DNA from: Thermoleophilia bacterium | GTDB taxonomy: Bacteria; Actinomycetota; Thermoleophilia; Gaiellales; Gaiellaceae | Reading direction: 5' to 3' | Length of the DNA stretch: 5,305 nucleotides | Assembly: GCA_014534415.1 (NCBI GenBank) | Contig: JACVRM010000142.1 | Span: forward strand, 1-5,305 | In this document: piece by piece, positions 1 to 5,060 of the stretch | Layout of the letters: each line of letters starts with the position of its first letter | Numbering within the stretch: the stretch's first letter is position 1 | Made by a program: the position numbers and the translations under genes | Notes under the pieces: generated by a model | What the model was told of the DNA's origin: nothing | Database searches by the model: none | What the model saw: the letters and a program-made list of their open reading frames with translations, nothing else

Positions 1-481
1 CGTAGAGGAAGCCCGCGAACGCGGGACCCAGCAGGATGCTCCCCCAACGCGCCAGGCCGATCACGGAGTTGGCCGAGGCGATGCTCGGCTGCTCGACGAC
101 GAGCGGCACCATGCCGCCGAAGGCCGGATAGAAGAGGCCGTCGCCGAGCCCGACGAGGACGGCGAAGACGACGATCCACCCGAAGCTCAGCTCGCCGCTC
201 GCGTCGACGACGGCGAGCGCTGCGACGGCGGCGAAGCGGATCAAGTCCGAGACGATCATCATCAGCCGCCGCGAGAGGCGGTCGGCGAGCGCGCCGCCGA
301 CGAGCAGCGTCGCGAGCAGCGCCATCGCCTGGCAGACGAGGACGATGCCGAGCTTCGCCGAGCCGGCGAGCGTGAACGTCCTCCAGCCGAGCGCGGTCAC
401 GAACGCGGCGTCGCCGATCAGCGAGACGAGCTGGCCGGTGAACAGCAGCCGAAAATCGCGGTGGCGAAGCGCCTCGAACAC
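1..481 (-). CDS. MFS transporter, N-terminal part (cut by window edge)
   Basis: This is the N-terminal ~160 residues of a major facilitator superfamily permease, probably a drug or metabolite exporter of the inner membrane. The complement reads VFEALRHRDFRLLFTGQLVS, the usual start of MFS_3/MefA-like exporters, followed by a first membrane helix. MFS motif A (GGALADRLSRR, about residues 62-72) sits between helices 2 and 3. Further hydrophobic helices follow at about 74-92 and 101-118, and a conserved PAFGGMVPLVV loop at about 119-129. The remaining helices lie beyond position 1. Start choice is uncertain. GTG codons at 481, 487 and 511 are all in frame after a stop at 521-523, and none has a Shine-Dalgarno. 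I chose 481 because the codons between 511 and 481 (CAA, CCT, ACT) are unlike the rest of the gene and family similarity begins at 481. A start at 511 would instead fit a leaderless transcript. The gene is divergent from the amidase at 535. Substrate cannot be told. Confidence 0.88.
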   Translation of the reverse strand, partial: MFEALRHRDFRLLFTGQLVSLIGDAAFVTALGWRTFTLAGSAKLGIVLVCQAMALLATLLVGGALADRLSRRLMMIVSDLIRFAAVAALAVVDASGELSFGWIVVFAVLVGLGDGLFYPAFGGMVPLVVEQPSIASANSVIGLARWGSILLGPAFAGFLY

Positions 482-521
482 GCGCACGCGCCGAGTCGCA
501 GGGCCTTGCACGGGCCAAAGC

Positions 522-527
522 TATCCT
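522..527 (+). promoter_or_regulatory. possible -10 element (TATCCT) for leaderless amidase operon
   Basis: TATCCT matches the TAnnnT form of an actinobacterial -10 hexamer and ends 7 nt before the ATG at 535. No purine-rich Shine-Dalgarno lies between them. That spacing would put transcription start at or next to the ATG, giving a leaderless mRNA. I see no convincing -35. On the opposite strand TAGCTT (521-516) lies 4 nt before the GTG at 511 read in the transporter direction, so the 53-bp gap may hold back-to-back promoters. This is inference from spacing only. Confidence 0.4.
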
Positions 528-534
528 CAGCCGC

Positions 535-1377
535 ATGGCGGCGAACGCCCGGACGCGCGTCGCGTGCGTGCAGATGACGAGCCGCGCGAACAAGGCGGCG
601 AACCTCGAGGCGGCCGAGCGGCTCGTCGCCGAGGCGGCCGCGGCCGGGGCGGGGCTCGTCGTCCTGCCGGAGAAGTGGAATGCGATCGGCACGCCGGCGG
701 AGCTGCACTCCGCGGCGGAGACGATCGAGGACGGCGAGTCGGTCGCGGCAATGGCCGGCTGGGCGCGCAGCCACGGCATCACGCTCGTCGGCGGCTCGAT
801 CACGGAGCGCCGTGAGGGGCGCGAGAAGCTCTCGAACACGTCGCTCGTGTTCGACCGCCAGGGCGAGCTCGCCGCCATCTACCGCAAGATCCACCTGTTC
901 GACGTGGAGGTCGGGGGGCACGTCTACCGCGAGTCCGACGCAGAGGAGCCGGGCGCCGAGGTCGTGGCCGCCGACGTGGACGGCTGGAGGCTCGGGCTGA
1001 GCGTCTGCTACGACGTCCGCTTCCCCGAGCTCTACCGGATCCTCGCGCTCGAGGGAGCCGAGCTCGTCGCGGTGCCGGCGAACTTCACGCTGTACACCGG
1101 CAAGGACCACTGGCACCTGCTCTTGCGAGCGCGAGCGGTCGAGAACCAGTACTTCGTGGCGGCCGCGGCGCAGATCGGCGAGACGATGACCGGGAAGCTC
1201 AGCTACGGGCGGTCGCTGATCGTCGACCCGTGGGGCATCGTGCTCGCCGAGGCGCCCGACGAGCAGACCGTCGTGATCGCCGAGATCGACCGCGTCCGGC
1301 TCGAGAGCGTGCGGCGGCGGCTCCCTTCGCTGGCGACGCGCGTCGCGGACGCCTACCGGTGGCCCACCCCGGTCTAG
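535..1377 (+). CDS. carbon-nitrogen hydrolase, Nit1/Nit2-type amidase
   Basis: A 280-residue cytoplasmic nitrilase-superfamily (CN_hydrolase) enzyme, the usual length for a stand-alone amidase. All catalytic elements are visible. The general-base Glu46 is in LVVLPEKWN, Lys118 is in IYRKIHLFDV, and nucleophile Cys158 is in LSVCYDVRFPELYR. Glu133 (YRESD) is a candidate for the fourth conserved acidic residue. The stretch TGKDHWHLLLRARAVENQYFV (about residues 189-209) resembles the Nit1/Nit2 branch. Known members hydrolyse deaminated glutathione (Nit1) or the omega-amide of alpha-ketoglutaramate/ketosuccinamate (Nit2), both metabolite-repair reactions. I infer a similar amide hydrolysis here but cannot fix the substrate. 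The ATG at 535 is the only good start and has a -10-like hexamer 7 nt upstream with no Shine-Dalgarno. The 3' end overlaps the kinase gene by 19 nt, suggesting one transcript. A close alternative is N-carbamoylputrescine-amidase-like, less likely given the HW and RARAVENQ signature. Confidence 0.93.
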   Translation: MAANARTRVACVQMTSRANKAANLEAAERLVAEAAAAGAGLVVLPEKWNAIGTPAELHSAAETIEDGESVAAMAGWARSHGITLVGGSITERREGREKLSNTSLVFDRQGELAAIYRKIHLFDVEVGGHVYRESDAEEPGAEVVAADVDGWRLGLSVCYDVRFPELYRILALEGAELVAVPANFTLYTGKDHWHLLLRARAVENQYFVAAAAQIGETMTGKLSYGRSLIVDPWGIVLAEAPDEQTVVIAEIDRVRLESVRRRLPSLATRVADAYRWPTPV

Positions 1378-2219
1378 CCTGGCTGGAGCGGTCCGAGGAA
1401 GGGCGCGACTGGCTCGCGCGCCTGCCCGCGCTGCTCGCGGAATGTCTGGAGCTATGGGAGCTCGAGGCGGGCAAGCCCTTCGAGTACGCCTATGCGTCGC
1501 TCGCGATGCCCGTCACTTGCGCGGACCGCGGCGAGGCGGTGCTGAAGCTTTCCTTCCCGGACCGCGAGAGCGCGCACGAGGCGGACGCGCTGGCGATCTG
1601 GGACGGCGACGGCGCCGTCCGGCTGCTCGCCCACGACCGCGATCGCGCCGCCCTGCTCCTCGAGCGCTGCCGCCCGGGCACGCACCTGTCCGCCGAGGAT
1701 CCGGACCTGGCGCTCGACGTGTTGATCGACGTGCTCCCACGCCTCTCGAAGCCGGCCCCCGAGCCGATCGCAACGCTCGCCGAGGAGGCTGCGTGGTGGG
1801 TCTCATACCTGCCGGGCTCGTGGGAGCGGGCCGGGCGGCCGTGCGAGCGGCGGCTCCTCGAGGCTGCCCTTGATTACCTCCACGAGCTTCCCCCGACGCA
1901 GGGGCAGTGGGTCTTGCTACACCAGGATCTGCACGGCGACAACGTGCTCGCCGCCGAGCGGGAGCCGTGGCTCGTCATCGACCCGAAGCCGCTGCTCGGC
2001 GAGCGCGATTTCGCCGTCGCGCCGATCGTGTGCGCGTTCGAGCTCGGTCACGGCAAGCGCAAGGTGCGTCATCGATTCGATCGCTTGACCGCGGAGCTCG
2101 GGCTCGAGCGCGAGCGGGCACGCGGCTGGGCGATCGGACAGACGCTCGCCTGGGCGTTCGACAGCGAGTACTCGAAGGCGCACCTCGAGACGGCGCGGTG
2201 GCTCTTGGAGGCGGCGTGA
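1359..2219 (+). CDS. aminoglycoside/hydroxyurea phosphotransferase-family kinase (APH_6_hur-like)
   Basis: A 286-residue small-molecule kinase of the protein-kinase-like fold, most like the streptomycin 6-kinase/hydroxyurea phosphotransferase family (PF04655). N-terminal WLARLPALLAECLELWEL and FEYAYASLAMPV match the family's opening. Lys63 (VLKLSFP) is the likely ATP-binding lysine and Glu74 (ESAHEADAL) its helix-C partner. The catalytic loop HQDLHGDN contains Asp190 and Asn195, and Asp208 in WLVIDPKP is the metal-binding aspartate. The IDPKPLLGERDFAVAPIV run is characteristic of this family. Members inactivate streptomycin or hydroxyurea by phosphorylation, but most environmental homologues have no tested substrate, so resistance should not be assumed. 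The GTG at 1359 is chosen because upstream frame sequence is arginine-rich shadow of the amidase gene, and the next in-frame ATG (1506) would delete the conserved N-terminus. No clear Shine-Dalgarno is seen. The 19-nt overlap with the amidase and the GTGA overlap with the phosphatase suggest translational coupling. Confidence 0.88.
   Translation: MAHPGLAWLERSEEGRDWLARLPALLAECLELWELEAGKPFEYAYASLAMPVTCADRGEAVLKLSFPDRESAHEADALAIWDGDGAVRLLAHDRDRAALLLERCRPGTHLSAEDPDLALDVLIDVLPRLSKPAPEPIATLAEEAAWWVSYLPGSWERAGRPCERRLLEAALDYLHELPPTQGQWVLLHQDLHGDNVLAAEREPWLVIDPKPLLGERDFAVAPIVCAFELGHGKRKVRHRFDRLTAELGLERERARGWAIGQTLAWAFDSEYSKAHLETARWLLEAA
2207..2211 (+). promoter_or_regulatory. ribosome binding site for HAD gene
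   Basis: GGAGG inside the end of the kinase gene lies 4 nt before the GTG at 2216. It supports that start rather than the longer open frame upstream. Together with the GTGA stop/start overlap, it indicates coupled translation. Confidence 0.6.
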
Positions 2220-2902
2220 CCCTGCGCGCCGTCCTCTTCGACGTCGACTTCACGCTCGCACGGCCGGGTCCGGAGCTCGGTCCAGAAGGCTACCGGCGGC
2301 TCGGCGAACGCTTCGGCATGGAGCTCGACCCGGCACGCTACGACGAGGCGCGGCTCTTCGCGCGCGACCGCCTGCAGCACCATCCTGAGTTCCGCCACGA
2401 CGAGGAGATCTGGGTTGCCTTCACCGAGGAGATCATTCGCGGCATGGGCGGCGAGCCGCCCCTCGCACGCGAGGCGGCAGCGGAGATGACGCGCTCGTGG
2501 GACCGGCACGACAACTTCGACCTCTACGAGGACGCGCTGCCGGTGCTCGAGGAGTTGCGCCGGCAAGAGCTGAAGATCGGGCTCGTCTCGAACACGGGCC
2601 GGGATCTCGACGCCTTCCTCGCGCACCACGCGATCCCGTGCGACGCGGCGCTCGCGTCGGGCGCGCACGGCTGGGTCAAACCGCACAGGAGCATCTTCGA
2701 GGCGGTCCTCACGCGGCTCGGCGTCGCCCCAGAGGAGGCCGCGATGGTCGGCGACTCACCGCAGGACGACATCGAGGGCGCGCGGGCGCTCGGCATGCAG
2801 GCGTTCCTGCTCGACCGCGACGGCCGGCATCCCGAGTGGGAGCAGCGGCTGCCGGACCTCTACGCGCTGCCCGCCGCGCTGGGTTTGCCGAGGCCAACCT
2901 AG
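2216..2902 (+). CDS. HAD-superfamily hydrolase (subfamily IA-like phosphatase)
   Basis: A 228-residue cytoplasmic haloacid-dehalogenase-fold hydrolase, probably a phosphatase on a small phosphorylated metabolite. The four HAD motifs are all present and ordered. Motif I is LFDVDFTL with nucleophile Asp9 and acid/base Asp11. Motif II is GLVSNTG with Ser125. Motif III is Lys155 in GWVKPHRSIF. Motif IV is MVGDSPQDDIEGAR with Asp180 and Asp184/185. The roughly 100 residues between motifs I and II are helical and acidic, consistent with a C1 cap as in phosphoglycolate phosphatase or haloacid dehalogenase relatives. Motif I has Phe where most members have Gly (DxDGTL), an uncommon but tolerated change. 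The GTG start overlaps the kinase TGA and is preceded by GGAGG. The gene ends 16 nt before the NfeD gene. Substrate is unknown. Pairing with a kinase and an amidase suggests metabolite repair, which is inference. Confidence 0.9.
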   Translation: MTLRAVLFDVDFTLARPGPELGPEGYRRLGERFGMELDPARYDEARLFARDRLQHHPEFRHDEEIWVAFTEEIIRGMGGEPPLAREAAAEMTRSWDRHDNFDLYEDALPVLEELRRQELKIGLVSNTGRDLDAFLAHHAIPCDAALASGAHGWVKPHRSIFEAVLTRLGVAPEEAAMVGDSPQDDIEGARALGMQAFLLDRDGRHPEWEQRLPDLYALPAALGLPRPT

Positions 2903-2905
2903 TAG

Positions 2906-2911
2906 TACGAT
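2906..2911 (+). promoter_or_regulatory. possible -10 element (TACGAT) before nfeD-like gene
   Basis: TACGAT matches four of six bases of TATAAT and ends exactly 7 nt before the GTG at 2919, the same spacing as TATCCT before the amidase. The 16-nt gap carries no Shine-Dalgarno, so a leaderless internal promoter is plausible. A weak -35 candidate, TTTGCC, sits 16 nt upstream at 2884-2889. The NfeD-SPFH pair could also be read through from the upstream genes. Confidence 0.4.
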
Positions 2912-2918
2912 CCCCAGC

Positions 2919-3359
2919 GTGCCCGACTGGGGGCTCTGGCTGATCGCCGCGGCGCTCCTCGCCGGCGGCGAGGTTCTGACAACCAGCTTCTTTCTCGGCC
3001 CGCTCGCCGTCGCGGCGCTCGCCTCCGCGCTCGTCGCGGTCGTCGGGCTCGGCGTGCCGCTGCAGATCGTCGTGTTCATCGCCGGCGGCATCGGCGCGGT
3101 CGCGCTGCTGCGGCCGGTGGCGATCCGCCACCTCCGCACACCTGCGAGTTTGCGCACCGGCACGGCGGCGCTGGTCGGGGCGCGGGCGGTCGTGCTCGAG
3201 CGCGTCGACGCCGACGGAGGGCGCGTGAAGATTGGCGGCGAAGTGTGGAGCGCGCGGTCGTTCTTCGACGCGCAGGTCATCGAGGCGGGCACGCGCGTCG
3301 AGGTGGCAAAGATCGAGGGCGCGACCGCGCTCGTATTCGACCAAGGAGAAGTCACGTGA
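2919..3359 (+). CDS. short NfeD-family membrane protein
   Basis: A 146-residue integral membrane protein of the short NfeD (NfeD1b-like) type, which lacks the ClpP-like serine protease domain of long NfeD. Hydrophobic segments are visible at about residues 5-20, 25-44 and 48-64. A soluble beta-rich C-terminal domain follows at about 83-142 (ALVGARAVVLERVDADGG, then GTRVEVAKIEGATALVF), typical of the NfeD OB-fold. In other bacteria and archaea such genes sit next to SPFH/stomatin genes (E. coli ybbJ-qmcA, Bacillus yuaF-floT), and the proteins act together in membrane microdomain organisation or quality control. The downstream SPFH neighbour with a GTGA overlap is therefore strong supporting context. 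The GTG at 2919 gives the expected short N-terminus (VPDWGLWLIAAALL) directly into the first helix. There is no Shine-Dalgarno, but a -10-like TACGAT is placed for leaderless transcription. Confidence 0.9.
   Translation: MPDWGLWLIAAALLAGGEVLTTSFFLGPLAVAALASALVAVVGLGVPLQIVVFIAGGIGAVALLRPVAIRHLRTPASLRTGTAALVGARAVVLERVDADGGRVKIGGEVWSARSFFDAQVIEAGTRVEVAKIEGATALVFDQGEVT
3343..3348 (+). promoter_or_regulatory. ribosome binding site for SPFH gene
   Basis: AAGGAG inside the last codons of the NfeD gene lies 7 nt before the GTG at 3356, an ideal Shine-Dalgarno spacing. It fixes the start of the SPFH gene and shows the pair is translated from one mRNA. Confidence 0.8.
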
Positions 3360-4255
3360 CCGGTCTCATCGTGCTCGGCGTGGTCGCGGCCGTCGTGCTG
3401 CTCGTCCTCTGGAAGACTGTGCGGATCATCCCGCAGGCCCGCGCCGGGATCGTCGAGCGGCTCGGCCGCTACAACCGCACACTCGACGCCGGACTCGCAA
3501 TCGTCATCCCGTTCGTCGACCGCGTGAGGCCGCTCCTCGACCTGCGCGAGCAGGTCGTGTCGTTCGAGCCGCAGTCCGTGATCACTGAAGACAACCTGGT
3601 CGTCTCGATCGACACCGTCCTCTACTTCCAGGTGACCGATCCGAAGGCGGCCACGTACGAGATCGCCGACTACATCGCCGGCATCGAGCAGCTGACGGTC
3701 ACGACGCTCCGCAACGTGACCGGCTCGATGACGCTCGAGGACGCGCTCACGTCGCGTGACCAGATCAACGCCCAGCTGCGCGGGGTGCTGGACGAGGCGA
3801 CTGGCAAGTGGGGCATCCGCGTCAACCGCGTCGAGCTGAAGGCGATCGAGCCCCCGGGCACGATCCGCGAGGCGATGGAGAAGCAGATGCGCGCCGAGCG
3901 CGACCGGCGCGCCACGATCCTGACTGCCGAGGGCGTCAAGCAGTCCCAGATCCTGACCGCCGAGGGCGAGAAACAGAGCGCCATCCTGCGCGCCCAGGGT
4001 CAGCGGGAGTCGCAGATGCTGCAGGCGGAAGGCCAGTCGAAGGCGATCGAGACGGTCTTCCGCGCCATCCACGAGGGGGACGCCGACCCGAAGCTGCTCG
4101 CCTACCAGTACCTCCAGATGCTGCCGCAGATCGCACAGGGCGACGCCAACAAGATCTGGATCATCCCGAGCGAGTTCACCGAGGCGCTCGGCCAGCTCCG
4201 CACCACCATTGGATCCGGGCGCGACGAGCGCGGCGGCGAGCCGCCGCACGGGTAG
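3356..4255 (+). CDS. SPFH/Band 7 membrane protein, paraslipin/QmcA type
   Basis: A 299-residue stomatin/prohibitin/flotillin/HflK-C protein. One N-terminal membrane helix (residues 1-19, LIVLGVVAAVVLLVLW) is followed by the Band 7 domain at about 21-185. Family-typical stretches include IIPQARAGIVERLGRYNRTL, LDLREQVVSFEPQSVITEDN, and VNRVELKAIEPPGTIREAME leading into KQMRAERDRRA. The next region (about 175-235) is a coiled coil with four tandem 11-residue repeats beginning ILTAEGVKQSQ. The C-terminal part (about 236-285) ends in KIWIIPSEFTEALGQL, followed by a short polar tail. Such proteins oligomerise into large rings or cages on the inner membrane and are linked to membrane microdomains and protease regulation. 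The partner is the upstream NfeD protein, with which it overlaps by GTGA. The last codons form a GC hairpin that may end the operon. Family placement is firm; a specific role is not shown by sequence. Confidence 0.94.
   Translation: MTGLIVLGVVAAVVLLVLWKTVRIIPQARAGIVERLGRYNRTLDAGLAIVIPFVDRVRPLLDLREQVVSFEPQSVITEDNLVVSIDTVLYFQVTDPKAATYEIADYIAGIEQLTVTTLRNVTGSMTLEDALTSRDQINAQLRGVLDEATGKWGIRVNRVELKAIEPPGTIREAMEKQMRAERDRRATILTAEGVKQSQILTAEGEKQSAILRAQGQRESQMLQAEGQSKAIETVFRAIHEGDADPKLLAYQYLQMLPQIAQGDANKIWIIPSEFTEALGQLRTTIGSGRDERGGEPPHG
3917..4048 (+). repeat. four in-frame 33-bp units encoding hendecad coiled-coil repeats
   Basis: Inside the SPFH gene, residues 188-231 read as four successive 11-residue units: ILTAEGVKQSQ, then ILTAEGEKQSA, then ILRAQGQRESQ, then MLQAEGQSKAI. 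The first two differ at only two positions, so the DNA is a diverged 33-bp tandem repeat. An 11-residue periodicity is the hallmark of hendecad coiled coils, as known in SPFH assemblies. Confidence 0.75.
4230..4247 (+). terminator. GC hairpin at 3' end of SPFH gene, possible terminator
   Basis: GCGGCGG (4230-4236) and CCGCCGC (4241-4247) form a perfect 7-bp GC stem around a CGAG loop, ending 5 nt before the stop codon at 4253-4255. There is no run of T afterwards, so it is not a canonical intrinsic terminator. In GC-rich actinobacteria such stems can still act as terminators or 3'-end stabilisers. It may also be a by-product of Gly/Ala/Pro codons. Confidence 0.35.
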
Positions 4256-4285
4256 TTCTCGTAGCCCGTCACCGTGTCGCCCGTC

Positions 4286-4315
4286 TTGCACGGCCGGCGG
4301 TGGCGGCTGTAGGTT
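4286..4315 (+). promoter_or_regulatory. possible promoter for DUF1326 gene
   Basis: The 117-bp gap between the SPFH and DUF1326 genes contains TTGCAC (4286-4291) and TAGGTT (4310-4315), separated by 18 nt. This is a loose -35/-10 pair with predicted transcription start near 4322. A 5' leader of about 50 nt would then hold the inverted repeat at 4332-4351 and the Shine-Dalgarno at 4360. The matches are only three of six in each box, so this is a candidate only. Confidence 0.35.
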
Positions 4316-4331
4316 CGTCGTCGAAAGAGGC

Positions 4332-4351
4332 CGACGTGGGACGACACGTCG
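4332..4351. repeat. perfect inverted repeat, possible operator or leader hairpin
   Basis: CGACGTG (4332-4338) and CACGTCG (4345-4351) are exact reverse complements separated by 6 nt (GGACGA). The element lies 8 nt before the Shine-Dalgarno and 21 nt before the ATG of the DUF1326 gene. As DNA it looks like a dimeric repressor operator. As RNA it would form a 7-bp hairpin next to the ribosome site. Either could regulate the gene, but no regulator gene is in the window. Confidence 0.5.
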
Positions 4352-4359
4352 CCCGGAAC

Positions 4360-4366
4360 AAGGAGG
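4360..4366 (+). promoter_or_regulatory. strong Shine-Dalgarno for DUF1326 gene
   Basis: AAGGAGG lies 6 nt before the ATG at 4373. It is the strongest ribosome site in the window and contrasts with the apparently leaderless starts at 535 and 2919. Confidence 0.85.
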
Positions 4367-4372
4367 GGAGCC

Positions 4373-4978
4373 ATGGCCGAGAGCTGGGAGCTGCGCGGGA
4401 CCGTTCTGATCGCCTGCAACTGCGACTACGGCTGTCCGTGCAACTTCAACGCGCTGCCGACGCAGGGGAAATGCGAGGGGACGTGGACGTGGCACGTCGA
4501 TGAGGGACGCTACGGGGACGTTGCGCTCGACGATCTCAGCTTCACCGTCGCCGTCGACTGGCCGGGCGCGATCCACGAAGGAAACGGCACTGCGCTGATC
4601 CTGCTCGACGAGCAGGCTGACCAGGGGCAGCGGGAGGCGATCCGGACACTCGTTTCGGGCGACGCCGGGGGGCCGTGGGGCGTGCTTGCCTGGACATGGC
4701 CGACCGTGCACGGGCCAGAACCGGTTCGGTACGAGCTGGAGATGGCCGGCTTGAACTCGCGGGTGAAGGCGGGCGACGCTTTCGAGCTGGAGTTGGAGCC
4801 GATTCGCAACCCCGTCACGGGCGCCGAGGTTCATCCGGGCGCGGTTCTGCCGGAGGGAATCGTCTTCAAGCGCGGCGACTTCGGCGCCTCGAAGGCGTTC
4901 CGCGTCAACGACGGCGTCCGGTTCGAGCATCCGGGCAAGTACACGGCGGTCGCGCCGTTCGAGTACGCCGGCCCGTAG
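4373..4978 (+). CDS. DUF1326 family protein with N-terminal cysteine cluster
   Basis: A 201-residue protein matching DUF1326 (PF07040) in length and signature. The N-terminus reads ELRGTVLIACNCDYGCPCNFN, with Cys15, Cys17, Cys21 and Cys23 in a CxCxxxCxC array plus Cys34 (GKCEG). Further conserved-looking parts are GRYGDVALDDLSF (about 46-58), GNGTALILLDEQADQGQREAI (about 70-90) and GDFGASKAFRV (about 168-178). There is no signal peptide or membrane helix, so it is probably cytoplasmic. The family's function is not established. The cysteine cluster suggests metal or redox chemistry, which is inference. The ATG at 4373 is supported by a strong AAGGAGG. The gene appears to be its own transcription unit, with a promoter-like region and inverted repeat upstream and a strong hairpin over its stop codon. 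Confidence 0.9.
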   Translation: MAESWELRGTVLIACNCDYGCPCNFNALPTQGKCEGTWTWHVDEGRYGDVALDDLSFTVAVDWPGAIHEGNGTALILLDEQADQGQREAIRTLVSGDAGGPWGVLAWTWPTVHGPEPVRYELEMAGLNSRVKAGDAFELELEPIRNPVTGAEVHPGAVLPEGIVFKRGDFGASKAFRVNDGVRFEHPGKYTAVAPFEYAGP

Positions 4979-5005
4979 CGACCCGCGCTCGCGACCGGGC
5001 CGGCG
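4966..5005 (+). terminator. long GC hairpin spanning the DUF1326 stop codon, likely terminator
   Basis: CGCCGGCCCG (4966-4975) and CGGGCCGGCG (4996-5005) are perfect 10-bp complements. Between them GCGA (4978-4981) pairs with TCGC (4989-4992), continuing the stem past a small internal loop. The left arm lies in the last codons and the TAG stop (4976-4978) is in the internal loop. No T-run follows, as is common for actinobacterial terminators. It is the best terminator candidate in the window. Confidence 0.6.
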
Positions 5006-5031
5006 AGCGCTCCCCCGCCGTCCGACCCAGC

Positions 5032-5060
5032 CGTGTCGAAGGGACAGTCCCCTCGACATG
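5032..5060. repeat. long imperfect palindrome upstream of RAYT gene
   Basis: The arms TGTCGAAGGGAC (5034-5045) and GTCCCCTCGACA (5047-5058) are complementary at 11 of 12 positions around a single central A (5046). The flanks 5032 and 5060 also pair, and 5033/5059 is a G-T wobble. As single-stranded DNA or RNA it would fold with a CAG loop. A second small palindrome, GACATGTC (5055-5062), overlaps its right end. It lies 73 nt before the transposase start, so it could be a REP-like substrate of that enzyme, a terminator or an operator. Confidence 0.6.

Noticed and set aside
345..815. 156-codon plus-strand frame across the transporter start and amidase start
   Set aside because: It turns into arginine/glycine-rich sequence and conflicts with both the transporter and the amidase, each with clear motifs.
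418..1116. 232-codon minus-strand frame opposite the amidase
   Set aside because: It is antisense shadow of the amidase with no family resemblance. The real minus-strand gene here (transporter) uses a different frame.
1230..1358. N-terminal extension of the kinase frame into the amidase gene
   Set aside because: The extension is Arg-rich shadow of amidase codons; family similarity begins just after the GTG at 1359.
1907..2215. N-terminal extension of the HAD frame into the kinase gene
   Set aside because: The extra residues are arginine/alanine-rich shadow. The HAD domain begins right after the GTG at 2216, which has a GGAGG site.
4264..4285. Direct repeat GCCCGTC with 15-nt period after the SPFH gene
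   Set aside because: There are only two 7-nt copies, easily expected by chance in GC-rich sequence.
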